NCBI GenBank assembly: GCA_036245525.1
Contig: BTPG01000005.1
Span: forward strand, 211,025,416-211,089,415
Reading direction: 5' to 3'
From: Semisulcospira habei
Taxonomy: Eukaryota > Mollusca > Gastropoda > Semisulcospiridae
Length of the DNA: 64,000 nt
The position numbers were made by a program, and so were the translations under genes. Shown here piece after piece: positions 34,046-44,487 of this stretch. The notes under the pieces were generated by a model. It was not told the origin of the DNA. It searched no databases and saw only the letters and a program-made list of their open reading frames with translations. Position 1 is the stretch's first letter. Every line of letters starts with the position of its first letter.

Positions 34046-34726
34046 ACACTGACGAATCATTGATGCATAAACTTAAAGCCGACGCCGTGCCTAAGTGTCC
34101 TTCCTCGCCGTCCTCGAAAGAAAGCCGTTCGCCACTTAATATTGACATAACATGCTTGTATGTATTCGGCGCCGACTCTGTGCACGCGGTGGAGCCTTTG
34201 ACAAACTAAAAAGTCTTCATACAGCAAGGTCTCTCAACCAGTCCCGCATTGGCGGGCCTGCACCTCCAAGAGTCATAGATTCTCATCAGCTCCGGCCCTC
34301 AGCCGCTACAGAAACGCATGAGACGAATTTATGTCTTTTGCTGGGAAGGACTGACCTAGGGTATAATTACCATGATGCGTACAGTCGGATACTCACCCGC
34401 GGTCAACTTTACCCGCAGTGTACAGGGATGTTATTTCTGAGTTGTGTAGGCCCCTACTACGTGACCCATTGATCTGACTCGTACTTTAATGTTCTAGTTT
34501 TGCAAACTGAAGTGCACAAGTGTCACTGGGACTGAGATGGATCGTCAGTGCCTATCTCAAGAAAATTGGAGGTCATCACTTGACCACGGGACTGACCTGC
34601 AGGGCAATCATAAACTGAACTGAAATGTCACAGCCACGGTGGTAACCGCCTATCAAAGATCAAAGGATTAGTTTCTGCACTACAAAAATGTGGACGCGGC
34701 ATCTGTCGTGGACATACGTCAGCTGC
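34046..34726. other. Degraded A hairpin, otherwise nothing recognised
   Basis: An A remnant at 34266-34341 (aagagtcatagattctcat, gaatttatgtcttttgc). Confidence 0.4.
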
Positions 34727-34802
34727 GTGCATGCCAGGGAATGGCAGTCTGGAAGTGGTTAACACGTGCATGCCAGTGAATGGCAGTCTGGAAGTGGTTA
34801 AC
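34727..34802. repeat. 39 bp tandem duplication
   Basis: gtgcatgccag.gaatggcag to gaagtggttaac occurs twice head to tail. Confidence 0.9.
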
Positions 34803-35010
34803 CTATATATAGCTCCAACGCACACCAGCAGGACTGAATTGGCCGACCGACCATGATAATTCAAGGGTAGTGCCAGATTAGCTTGGCGCCTGTCGGCGCC
34901 AAGCTAATCTGGCACTATCCTTGAATTATCATGGTCGATCCATCTCCTGCAACTGGTACGTAGTCCTAAGTGACGCTTCCAAAATCTGGGCCGAAATGCG
35001 CCCGTGGGGT
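34798..35010. mobile_element. Family B hairpin MITE
   Basis: Hairpin gaccatgataattcaagggt and complement around tgtcggcgcc. The left end overlaps the TTAA of the tandem duplication. Confidence 0.8.
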
Positions 35011-35395
35011 AAAACTCTTTAGGGTAAATAACGGACTTCCCCAGTTCATCCGTGTCTGCGGCAAGGCCACTGCGGGCATCGGGTACTGACAGTGCCAATG
35101 CCAGTCGGAAAAAAAACCAAAACAGGACTCCCGGCCCGGCCACCCCATCCCTTCGGCCTCACTTCCGACCCAGCCGGGTAGGCGGCCTTCTTGTATTTCT
35201 GCCGCTTTGTCAAAACGAAAGAACGGCAACCATGAGCAACCGAATAATATTTGTGAAAAATTCGCTGACAGTGATCAGAAATTTATGATGTGAACCGGAC
35301 TGCAGAGTGACCGGCGACGATTCGCCTGAGCTGAAGACTGAGACAGTCGTAAATCATCAGTGAGACATAAAAAATGCCATATACTGCAGGACTAA

Positions 35396-35460
35396 CAAAA
35401 GACATAAATCGTCATGAGCCCCCGCGACTGCGGGGGCTCATGAGGGTTTATGTCTCTTTC
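35396..35460. mobile_element. Family A hairpin
   Basis: acaaaagacataaatcgtca to gagggtttatgtctctt. Confidence 0.75.
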
Positions 35461-35491
35461 AACTGGGTAGCTTTCGCCTTGCCCCCGGGCA

Positions 35492-35700
35492 GTAAACCCA
35501 TTCTACCCCAACACCGAAATCCTTAAATTTTGCCGTTGTGCTCTGAAGACTGCATTGCAGTGCAGAACACAGATCGACCATAATAATTCAAGGGTGATGC
35601 CAGAATAGCTTGACGCCCTTAACACCCTTGAACTATCATGGTCGATAGTCCTTATCCGTTCCTGTGGTATCAGTGCCGGTCTGGGGTAGAATGAGTTCAG
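35492..35700. mobile_element. Family B element, diverged
   Basis: aacccattctaccccaacac to ggggtagaatgagtt. The hairpin is partly decayed. Confidence 0.65.
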
Positions 35701-36576
35701 GAGTTAAGCGGAAATGAAGGCCTGAACTGCGGAACAAAACAAACTACGGAAACAAATCAAAACAAGTCAGTTGCAGACAACTGACCAAAGCGGAAGCTCT
35801 GAACTGCAAACAACAACTGACGCCTAGTCACTGACACAAGGACTGAAAGCAAAAAGTAAAACTGAAGCCGCACTGACTCAACTGAAATGAAAACTAAACA
35901 CACAAGCCGCAAATCAACACAATTTCAAAGCAGACTTTACCTTTGAATATAGCGTATGAAGTCCACGTGCTCACACAAATACACTCAGGTGACTCCGCCA
36001 CACACCAAGTTCGTGCCACTACCAGGCTAATCCCACTGAAAACCGCGTGTACACATCCCTATCGTCAGTACTGACGACTGAAATGCATGGCCGTTCTGAT
36101 CCAGGCTTCAATCTAGTCGACACATCAGTGAAGTATTTTTGTTTCACTGTGGTTTCAAAGTTTACACGAGCGTGGATGTTGTAACCAGAGGTTCTATATA
36201 TATATATATATAAATAGTATCCCTGTGACGTAATGACTAGTTTCCACGCGACTGATGCTAAAGCACACCGACCGCCCGCTTTTGTACTGTCACTCTTGCT
36301 TTGTTGCCGCCTACAAAACTTTCTTATCCGATCTGTCAGGCCAGTGGGCGCGAAAACTACTGAACGCAGGCGGCGCGCGTGTGAGATTTACTAGTCAGTG
36401 TAGTGCTGGCGGAGTGATGCGCTGAATGAAATGCGTCGCCTGGGTCTGTGCGCTGAACCCCAAAGAAATTCCTCACTGAATAGGAGGAGCAGCTGTAAGT
36501 TACCGCCATACGGCGGCCGGACTTCGTTTGAATGTGCAGCCGCGCTCGTAGTATAATATACCCAATGCGCAAAAGG
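35701..36576. other. No gene recognised
   Basis: Loose ctgaa/actga repetition and a short TA run (36196-36212). Several GC-rich open frames near 36350-36700 are without domains. Confidence 0.4.
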
Positions 36577-36645
36577 CCATCGGGCCGATGTACCCCGCCG
36601 TTGGCCCGCGCGGCACGGACGTGCGCGGGTCAAAGACGGGCGGCC
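36577..36645. mobile_element. Family F hairpin, left half of Polinton target
   Basis: gggccgatgtaccccgccgt, then gcccgcgcggcacggacgtg and cggcggcc-type sequence, stop abruptly at 36645. Its continuation (gacgtcggcctgatagcctt) is found 16.2 kb away at 52825. Confidence 0.8.
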
Positions 36646-36904
36646 AGAGATAAAACAATAGAGACCCGAAAGACAATGAATTCAATAGAGCCGCATCAGT
36701 CATTAATTTACATCATTTTTTAATATCAAAATTTTGACCCCAATTTTACCCCCCCCACCCCCCCCCCCCCCCCCCGTTAATTCTGAATCAACCCTTTGAT
36801 TTTAAAAAAGTGACAAGCATGACTGATGCGGCCTTATTGATCTGATTATCTTTCGGGTCTCTATTGTTTTATCTCTATAACTATTGTCTCTGTCAACACC
36901 TAAT
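36646..36904. repeat. Polinton left terminal inverted repeat, internally palindromic
   Basis: It matches the reverse complement of 52584-52819 apart from a long C run at about 36750-36775 and scattered changes. Inside it, 36646-36703 and 36819-36876 are inverted 58 bp arms, so the end can fold into a hairpin. The last 28 bp (36877-36904) are shared with the right end. Confidence 0.92.
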
Positions 36905-37802
36905 GACCTTAATTAATTACTAATTACGGTCATTAACTTTTACATGACCGTTTCTCTCAATATTGCCAGAGTCGATTTCCGAAAAACTCACATGCTCTGT
37001 CCCGCACATATCATTTCAGTTCACGCATGACAAGACTCAATGCGAAACCCTCTTTCAATGAGTTGGGTAAAAGCTTTCACAGCGCCATTCACACGTCACG
37101 CGTCAAAAGGCCTATAGAATTGTGTTGTGCAGGGGGACCGCTCAGTGCAAACAATATAGAATTGGCTCTGTTTAAGCACGACTCTGAAACATAACAAGTC
37201 AAATATACGTGCACACGCACAAGCACGCACACACGCACACACACAGATTGTAAGATATTTCTTTTGGGTGCATAACTGATGCCTGACTCGAGCTATAGTT
37301 CACGCGCCCGTGGGTGGTGTACTTGTTTAGACTGTTACTACGTTTTCAAGCTGAAAATAGACACATTACTCACTGCTTTAAACAGACACCTGTCTGAGTA
37401 CATAAACAACAGATCCTCAAGAGCCCCCAAGACTCCAGGCTTGACTTCCGTTGTAAAACGTTTCAGTCAGCTGTACTCTCGGCACCCTCATTATGAGTAA
37501 GTTTTGAAACTTGGCGACATGCTTTTGACAGATTAGCATTTCAGTTTCGAATGCTCTGCCCAACTTATGGACCCCCCCAAGATTTATGAATAAAAATTTC
37601 GACATAATATTCAAGCGATAATGTCGTCGCTCTTTTGTTTGGCTGAATGGGCCTGCCGTCTGCTTACTAATGTTTGTGTTGTTACCCTTGGTACCGTCTG
37701 TAGGTAACATGAATGACTCATTTTACCATAAATACATGTCTCATAGCCACTTTAAACAGAGAGAGGCCTGATTTTAAATTTCAGTATAGATGTGTGTGCT
37801 AT

Positions 37803-38000
37803 TACACACACACACAAACACACATGCAAACATGAACACACACACAAACACACATGCATACATGAACACACACACAAACACACATGCATACATGAACACA
37901 CACACAAACACACATGCATACATGAACACACACACAAACACACACATGAATACACACAAACAGACACACACACAAACACACATGCATACATGAACACACA
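37803..38000. repeat. 30 bp minisatellite of CA-rich units
   Basis: Units of about 30 bp (cacacaaacacacatgcata plus catgaacaca) are repeated six to seven times; the regular phase against 60-base lines shows the period. Confidence 0.95.
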
Positions 38001-38277
38001 CACTTACAGACACTCATGTCAGTATAATTGTACCGTAAGCCTGAGCTGCCGGCTAGTGTCACGGTTGATCGCCTTTTGTGTTACCCTCACACCGCGCTTT
38101 TCAATAGCGGCGGCATTCCATTTCTTTTCAATTCGGGCACAAGCCGTCAAAGGCCTTTTCATAAATACAGCCTTTTAAAATGCTAGATAATCAACAGGGG
38201 GACATCATAATTTGAAAGAAGGGGTGATTTTGTACAAGTGGTTATGGACTCATGTCTGGTTTGTGAAATCAAACGGT

Positions 38278-38460
<183 letters not shown>

Positions 38461-38615
38461 CACAGAACATGTATACACAAACACACAGAACATGTTCTCA
38501 CATGTAGCCCACTCGATCACAGATTCTTATGAGCATGGCGAGATTCTCAAGAGCCACTGTTTTTAATCGGGTTTGAGTCAACTGTAAAGATTTTTGAATC
38601 TCTGCATAATCCAAT

Positions 38616-38663
<48 letters not shown>

Positions 38664-39072
38664 TAGACATGTCACTGAGCTAAGACTACAAAATGAACAT
38701 ACCTGAAATCATTATCCTTGCTACACATAAACAGGATATCCTCAATGAATACTCACAAATCAGTGATGCAGTTGTCTACCAACTTGGGTATGCAACATAT
38801 AGTCTATGGGAGACAACTCTGTACAGTGGTTAAATCTTTCAAGTGTTTATGCCCCTTATGTCATTGACTAGGAAATACATAGAGTTTTATACCTGAGTGA
38901 GTGTGTCTGTGGTTTGAATCTAAATCCATTTAGCTTACATAGAAGCAGTAACACAGTGTAAATGTAAAACGTTACTGCCAACATAGCTGATTGGTGCAAA
39001 CGTATAAAATTACTATTCAGTGTAATTTCCTAGAAAACATGATTTTGCTTGATAACAATTATTCTTTTGTTT

Positions 39073-39086
39073 GTCTAATAAAAATG
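39073..39086 (+). promoter_or_regulatory. Polinton start context AATAAAAATG (copy upstream of PolB)
   Basis: gtctaataaaaatgacagac here and ggacaaataaaaatgacgga at the PolB start are near copies. The same A-rich box directly precedes most element start codons. Confidence 0.5.
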
Positions 39087-39297
39087 ACAGACAGACAAAC
39101 CCAAGTGTTTGATGTTACAGAATGCTTCAAATGCTTTTAAAGTTTATAATGCTAACAGTGGCCACTTGCGTTGGTTTGAGGTATTGTGTAATGACATATT
39201 TAATCAATTAAGAAAACAACATTGTTATATTGAAAGTGTTACATTTAATAAAGTGATATTACACCTGCAGGACAAACACCAGAAAAGTAGTTGACTT
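39084..39297 (+). pseudogene. Small Polinton gene frame upstream of PolB, frameshift suspected
   Basis: The ATG at 39084 sits in the element's standard start context but its frame ends after 18 codons. A second frame, one base off, stays open from about 39088 to the TGA at 39295 (about 60 codons, ending KHQKSS). The arrangement suggests a small gene broken by a one-base indel, or chance. The product is not recognised. It lies 90 bp before PolB on the same strand. Confidence 0.35.
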
Positions 39298-39385
39298 GTT
39301 TATCATAACTACAGATAATACAGTATTACATATGGTGTGACAGCAGTAATTTTTTTTATTTTATTATTTTGTCGGACAAATAAAA

Positions 39386-42300
39386 ATGACGGACAATGCT
39401 CAAAGCCCTGGCTCATCTGGTTTAAGAAACGTGTTTCACACAACAAACTTACCCATATCCAATACTAATAATGTTTACGAATCAATAGAAAACTCTTTTT
39501 CTGTAATACAACAAAATCTTCTGACAGGCAGTGTGAAGATTCAGATTGTTGCAAAAATCGAATTCACTAGGGTGGACGGTGAGGTAATTGTATCGTATAT
39601 ATCAACAAGACAACACACTGTTAACACAAGAAGAGAACCGGAGGTGGAGAACGTGTTTAGAGACAGACTACTACCTGACTTCCTCCAGGCGATTGACAGT
39701 GCAAAGATGAAGGGGTCTGGCTGGCACGAAGGACATGTACATGAACTACAATTAAAGCAGTCTAGGTATCATCCTATACTAGGTAAATCATGGTTGCCAC
39801 TGCCAACAGAAGTTTCGAACAAAAAGGCTGTCGTCAACATACAGAACAATGACAACTATTGTTTCATGTGGTGTGTGCTTTCTAAATTACACTTTGTAAA
39901 ATCAAAACCTGAACGTGTATCTAACTACACCAAATTTGTAAATGAACTCGATTTTAGTGGCATTGAGTTCCCTGTTAAAATAGAGGACATAGATTTGTTT
40001 GAAAAACTAAATCCTGGTATATCCGTGAATGTGTTTGTGTGGGATAATGTGTCTGAGAACAAGTTACAGCCAATTAGAGTATCACCTCTGGCTCCAACCT
40101 ACGGTCAGTCAGAAGATAAACATGTTGACATGTTGCTAATCGGAGATGACAATAACTTTCACTACACAATTATCAGAAATATGTCACGTCTAATTCATGG
40201 ACATACAACAAAACACAATGGCAAACAGGAAGTGTGTAAAAAATGTTTACAAAGATTCTCCTCCATAAACGTAGCACACAAACATGTTTTACACTGCAGG
40301 TCACCTGATGATATACAGACTGTACTTAAGTACCCAGATCCTGGTAGTCAAGTGTATTTTAAGAACTATGGAAATCAGCAAAAGTTGCCGTTTGTAGTGT
40401 ACGCAGATTTTGAATCATTAGTAGTTCCGTATGACGGTCCTGTTCCAGAGTCATTACCAAAGACTATAAAACTGAGTGACCAAGTGGTGTGTTCTTTTGG
40501 ATACATTATTGTTAGGTCAGACGGTCTTCATTCAGAACCTGTTATCTACAGGGGTGAAAATGCAGCATGTTTGTTTTTAACAGAAATGAGGCATCTGTAT
40601 AGTCAGGTAGTACAGTATCTCACAACATGCCAGATGCCTTTGGTGATGACAGAAGAAGACAAATTGAAATTTGATACAGCTGAGACGTGTTGGATTTGCG
40701 AACAACCTCTGGGGGGTGATAAAGTTCGTGACCATGATCACATAACTGGACGTTACAGAGGCGCTGCTCATAACAATTGTAACTTATTATTAAAAACAGA
40801 TCCCAAGACATACAAGTTACCAATCTTTTTCCACAATATTAAAGGATATGATTCACACATCATCATGCAGGCTGTAGATGAGTCTTACAAAAACATAAGT
40901 TGTATTGCCCAGACAACTGAGAAGTACTTGACTTTTAGGTTAGACAAATTAGCATTTTATGACTCCATGCAACATTTGTCTTTAGGATTGGCTAGTCTTG
41001 CAGAAGGACTGACCGAGTATCCAATAACGAGTAAATATTTTGAGCCAGACTTGGTTAAGAAAGGTGTGTATCCGTATGAGTACATTGATCACTGGGTTGT
41101 GTTTGAGGAAACAAGACTGCCACCAAAAGAGAAATTTTATTCCACACTAACTGGAAAAGGTATTTCTGACTCTGAATATCAACATGCACTTGATGCGTGG
41201 GGGAAGTTGGGGTGTCAGACAATTGGTGACTACCACGATCAGTACTTGAAAGCTGACGTTTGTTTGCTAGCAGACGTATTTGAAAGTTACCGTGAAAAGG
41301 GTTTGTTACACTACAGACTTGACCCTGCTTGTTACATAACTAGTCCTGGCATGACTTGGGATGCATTTTTGAAATCCAGTAAGATATCTATAGACCTGTT
41401 GTCTGATCGGACGATGGGTGAAATGGTGGAACGTGGATTGAGAGGAGGCATTAGTATTGCAGCAAATAACTACGCCAGGGCCAACAATAAATATCTGGAC
41501 ACCTTTGACCCCTCAAGCCCGGGGTCAAGGTCATTCATTACGTACTTGGACGCTAATAACCTTTATGGCTGGGCAATGTGTGAATTATTGCCCTTGAAAA
41601 ACTTTTGTCTGTATGATTTGTCACAGTATGATGTAACAGAGTCAGGGTTAACTAACAATATTATAAATCTTGATCGAAACGACGCGAAGGGTTGGATCTT
41701 TGAAGTCGACCTGGAGTACCCACACCATCTACATGATTACCATAATGATTATCCCTTAGCTGTTGAAAAAATGAGTATGACAGGAAAAAAAGAAGACACT
41801 AAACTTGTGCCAAATTTGAATGACAAATTCAATTACGTTTGTCACTACCGCTTGTTGCAGTTTTACATCAGACACGGGTTAGTACTAAAGAAAGTTCACA
41901 GAGGAATTCAATTTGATCAGAGTGCTTTCATGAAAGATTACATAATGAAGAACACAACCCTTCGCGCCAGAGACGGCAACACTGCATTTGACAAAGACTT
42001 CTTTAAGCTTATGAACAATGCCTGTTTTGGCAAGACAATGGAAAATCCTCATCACCGCAAAGATGTGAGACTAGTCACAACTGAATTGGCTGCTATTAAA
42101 CTTACAGGTAAGCCTCAGTACACAGGATACAAAGAGTTTCATTCATCATTGTATGCAGTGTCACTCAAAAAAAAGATTGTCAAACTGGACAAGCCAGTAT
42201 TCATTGGTATGGCAATTCTTGAGTTGTCAAAACTGTTGATGCTTGAATTTTATTATGATTACTTCAAACCAAAGTATCCTGAGTGTCGTCTGCTATACAC

Positions 42301-42862
42301 TGACACTGACTCTATGATCATTGATGTGTGTACTGAAGACTTTTATGAAGACATGAAAACAGAGTTACACATGTATGACACATCTGACTACCCAAAAGAC
42401 CATCCACTGTTTAGCACACAGAATAAAAAAGTGCCTGGTAAGTTTAAAGATGAACTGAATGGTGTGCCTATAGTTGAGTATGTTGGACTGAGGTCAAAAA
42501 TGTATTCTATACTGCACCAGAAAGGTAGTCAGTCAAAAGCCAAAGGAATAAAAAAAACAGCAATAAAAAATAAAGACATACGTCATGAACATTACAAGCA
42601 AGTGTTAGATGGTGCATTAATGCCTGATTATCCAAACAAGTCACTGAGATCAAATAAACATAATCTTGAAATGATCCAAACACATAAGAAATCACTTGCA
42701 GTTGGAGACACAAAACGTGTTTTTCACAGTAAGGAAAAAGCTTATGCACCTGGACATTACAGACTCAAGTTATCTGAAGACATTTGTGATGAACTGGTTG
42801 ATGAATTAATTGACGACTTAGTTACTGAAATGAGTAACGGTGTCTGGGGGAATAATCTGTAA
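39386..42862 (+). CDS. PolB: Protein-primed family B DNA polymerase
   Basis: 1158 residues, intact. It replicates the element by protein priming from its termini. N-terminal region: a KKAVVNIQNNDNYCFMWCVL block (about 146-165) and a C2H2-like finger (C284, C287, H300, C304). Exonuclease: ExoI DFE (D341, E343), ExoII FFHNIKGYDS (481-490) and ExoIII Y620-x3-D624. Between ExoI and ExoII lies a Cys/His module (C435, C438, DHDH 449-452, H462, C465) like endonuclease VII or HNH folds. Polymerase: motif A YLDANNLYGWAM (D722), motif B KLMNNACFGKTMEN (874-887), motif C YTDTDSM (D973, D975) and a late GLRSKMYS motif (1034-1041). The ATG follows AATAAAA. The last 45 bp overlap the integrase gene tail to tail. 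All catalytic residues are present. Confidence 0.97.
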   Translation: MTDNAQSPGSSGLRNVFHTTNLPISNTNNVYESIENSFSVIQQNLLTGSVKIQIVAKIEFTRVDGEVIVSYISTRQHTVNTRREPEVENVFRDRLLPDFLQAIDSAKMKGSGWHEGHVHELQLKQSRYHPILGKSWLPLPTEVSNKKAVVNIQNNDNYCFMWCVLSKLHFVKSKPERVSNYTKFVNELDFSGIEFPVKIEDIDLFEKLNPGISVNVFVWDNVSENKLQPIRVSPLAPTYGQSEDKHVDMLLIGDDNNFHYTIIRNMSRLIHGHTTKHNGKQEVCKKCLQRFSSINVAHKHVLHCRSPDDIQTVLKYPDPGSQVYFKNYGNQQKLPFVVYADFESLVVPYDGPVPESLPKTIKLSDQVVCSFGYIIVRSDGLHSEPVIYRGENAACLFLTEMRHLYSQVVQYLTTCQMPLVMTEEDKLKFDTAETCWICEQPLGGDKVRDHDHITGRYRGAAHNNCNLLLKTDPKTYKLPIFFHNIKGYDSHIIMQAVDESYKNISCIAQTTEKYLTFRLDKLAFYDSMQHLSLGLASLAEGLTEYPITSKYFEPDLVKKGVYPYEYIDHWVVFEETRLPPKEKFYSTLTGKGISDSEYQHALDAWGKLGCQTIGDYHDQYLKADVCLLADVFESYREKGLLHYRLDPACYITSPGMTWDAFLKSSKISIDLLSDRTMGEMVERGLRGGISIAANNYARANNKYLDTFDPSSPGSRSFITYLDANNLYGWAMCELLPLKNFCLYDLSQYDVTESGLTNNIINLDRNDAKGWIFEVDLEYPHHLHDYHNDYPLAVEKMSMTGKKEDTKLVPNLNDKFNYVCHYRLLQFYIRHGLVLKKVHRGIQFDQSAFMKDYIMKNTTLRARDGNTAFDKDFFKLMNNACFGKTMENPHHRKDVRLVTTELAAIKLTGKPQYTGYKEFHSSLYAVSLKKKIVKLDKPVFIGMAILELSKLLMLEFYYDYFKPKYPECRLLYTDTDSMIIDVCTEDFYEDMKTELHMYDTSDYPKDHPLFSTQNKKVPGKFKDELNGVPIVEYVGLRSKMYSILHQKGSQSKAKGIKKTAIKNKDIRHEHYKQVLDGALMPDYPNKSLRSNKHNLEMIQTHKKSLAVGDTKRVFHSKEKAYAPGHYRLKLSEDICDELVDELIDDLVTEMSNGVWGNNL

Positions 42863-43792
42863 TTCTTCTCTGACAAATGCCCTCTGGGGTGCAGGGTCAT
42901 ACAGATAATATATTGTTGCGTCTGGACCGGGGACTATTTTTTTTATATTGTGTACAGACGTTGACCAGATAGGGTCTGTTGCCCTGCGCTTTACGTCGTT
43001 CTCGGCCTCTCCGGGTTGATATAAATATCTCACCTGTTTAGTAAACAAGCTTGTGTCTGGTGCAAGCGGTGCCTGGGTTGACATTGTTTTTGGCTCTGTA
43101 ATTGTTTTCAATTTAATAGCGTCAGCAGGTTTTGGGTGTCCTTCGTTGTTCATTGCTTTTATCACATGTGGTAATCTCTTTACCCACTCAGTGTTCCGGG
43201 TGTCATGCATGAGTTCCTTAGAATACTGGTAACTGAAAAGTCTTTCTGATAATTGTTTGTTGAAGTTCTCTACAATTGCCTGTGATCTGTGCACACCTGG
43301 AATGCCTCGTCTGACCAGTACACCATGCTTAGCAAATAACTGATTAACAGCACCTTTGAATTCAGATCCATCATCAACTTGAACAAGTCTGGGGTATCTT
43401 AAAGGGCCTCTTTTATAGATACTTGATAAAGCAGTCGCAACAGTGGTAGCAGTTTTGTCAGATATGGGTTCATTGTCTTTGTACCTTGAAGCAATGTCTA
43501 CAACAGTCAGTGCATACTTGTATCGTTTCTTTCTTATTGTATCATGTGGTAAGAACAGGAGGTCCATTTGGTGTGTATCATTGGAGGTAGTGTTCTCAAA
43601 ATGAGGCCTTGTTATCTTTCTTGGAGCAGGAAGATATATCTGCCAAATTGCTTGTCTCTGTAACCATTGCTTGACTTGATTGAGTGTTATATCTCCGCCC
43701 ACAGCGGCATGTAATTTTTCAATAGCTGTTTGTCCTTTCCAATAGCCTGATGGAGAGTAATATATTTTTGATAGTTTATTTTCGGCTGCCAT
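42818..43792 (-). CDS. INT: Retroviral-type (rve) integrase
   Basis: 324 residues from the ATG at 43792, which follows an A-rich box (gaaaaaatg); the longer frame upstream starts only with TTG and overlaps the neighbour. The enzyme inserts the element into chromosomes. A helical N-terminal region (SPSGYWKGQTAIEKLH) is followed by the catalytic core: D77 (HQMDLLFLP), D140/D141 (QVDDGSEFKG) and E175 (AIVENFNK), giving the DD-about-34-E spacing. A C-terminal basic, SH3-like part (DPIWSTSVHNIKKIVPGPD) follows. Relatives are annotated in animal genomes as transposon-derived proteins of the F54H12.3 type. Intact. Its start overlaps the end of the 144-residue gene by 17 bp. Confidence 0.95.
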   Translation of the reverse strand: MAAENKLSKIYYSPSGYWKGQTAIEKLHAAVGGDITLNQVKQWLQRQAIWQIYLPAPRKITRPHFENTTSNDTHQMDLLFLPHDTIRKKRYKYALTVVDIASRYKDNEPISDKTATTVATALSSIYKRGPLRYPRLVQVDDGSEFKGAVNQLFAKHGVLVRRGIPGVHRSQAIVENFNKQLSERLFSYQYSKELMHDTRNTEWVKRLPHVIKAMNNEGHPKPADAIKLKTITEPKTMSTQAPLAPDTSLFTKQVRYLYQPGEAENDVKRRATDPIWSTSVHNIKKIVPGPDATIYYLYDPAPQRAFVREELQIIPPDTVTHFSN

Positions 43793-44210
43793 TTTTTCTA
43801 GCAATGAAAACTCCTGTAAAATAAACAAATGTCATTCCCACTAGAACAAAGATTATCTCCCCGTTTCTTTGTTGTGTGCTTGGTTTGTAATAGTCACTTA
43901 GTTTTGGTTTCGGTATAGACATGTCTTCACCTGTGACAAGAAAATATTCCCTGATTGCTTCGTCTGTATTTGAAAACGTATGTTGTGCGTGACCTTCAAG
44001 CCTGAGTTTTTCATTGATGAAATCAAGTTTCTCAATTCTATTCTTTTCATATTCCTGCTGGGCTTGTGCTAATTTTTCTGACGCCTCATTGTGACGTTTC
44101 ATCTCCAGAGCAGATTCTTCTCTACCCATTTTTGAAAAGAGATAATTAGAGCCACTGAAAGCCAATGCATTAACCATCGCACCTCCTATCATAATAGCTA
44201 TCGTCGCCAT
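43776..44210 (-). CDS. Polinton membrane/coiled-coil protein, 144 aa
   Basis: The ATG at 44210 follows taaaaataat. An N-terminal hydrophobic segment (about 3-25, IAIMIGGAMVNALAFSG) is followed by a charged helix (about 30-72, coiled-coil-like), a DEAIREYFLVTGED stretch, KPKLSDYYKPS, and a C-terminal hydrophobic helix (about 119-138) with a basic tail. A similar two-segment protein is, from memory, a recurring neighbour of integrase in invertebrate Polintons; its function is unknown. It may be an inner membrane or minor virion protein. It lies 11 bp after the 76-residue gene in the same leftward block. Confidence 0.8.
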   Translation of the reverse strand: MATIAIMIGGAMVNALAFSGSNYLFSKMGREESALEMKRHNEASEKLAQAQQEYEKNRIEKLDFINEKLRLEGHAQHTFSNTDEAIREYFLVTGEDMSIPKPKLSDYYKPSTQQRNGEIIFVLVGMTFVYFTGVFIARKNGSRK

Positions 44211-44221
44211 ATTATTTTTAT

Positions 44222-44452
44222 TTACATAGAAACATTTTCAGGAATAATTCCTTGCTTGACAAGAAAATCTTTTGTCGCAAACGACGCTGTAACGACTACA
44301 ATTAGCTTAGCGCTGTCTTCCAGATCCAATCTACTGAGGTCTGCTGATTTCATTTTGAGTAGACTTTTCCCCAGCATAGAATAAGCTACTGCTAATCCGC
44401 TGATTACGGCAGAGTGATACACAAGGTTCATTAAATTTTTTGAGTCGTTCAT
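44222..44452 (-). CDS. Polinton small hydrophobic protein, 76 aa
   Basis: Two probable hydrophobic helices (about 9-31 and 47-63) separated by a KSADLSRLDLEDSAKL linker, ending KQGIIPENVSM. The ATG follows cctaagaa. Its place in the same-strand block, with short spacers on both sides, suggests co-expression with the virion genes. I recognise the layout from other Polinton-like elements but know of no assigned function. Confidence 0.75.
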   Translation of the reverse strand: MNDSKNLMNLVYHSAVISGLAVAYSMLGKSLLKMKSADLSRLDLEDSAKLIVVVTASFATKDFLVKQGIIPENVSM

Positions 44453-44487
44453 TTCTTAGGCAAGAAAAATTAAAATAATATTTTTAT

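Noticed and set aside
36646..36876. Two independent MITE insertions instead of Polinton termini
   Set aside because: The outer flanks join into one F hairpin with a CGGCC repeat, and both ends share 28 further bp inside the palindrome, so the unit inserted as a whole.
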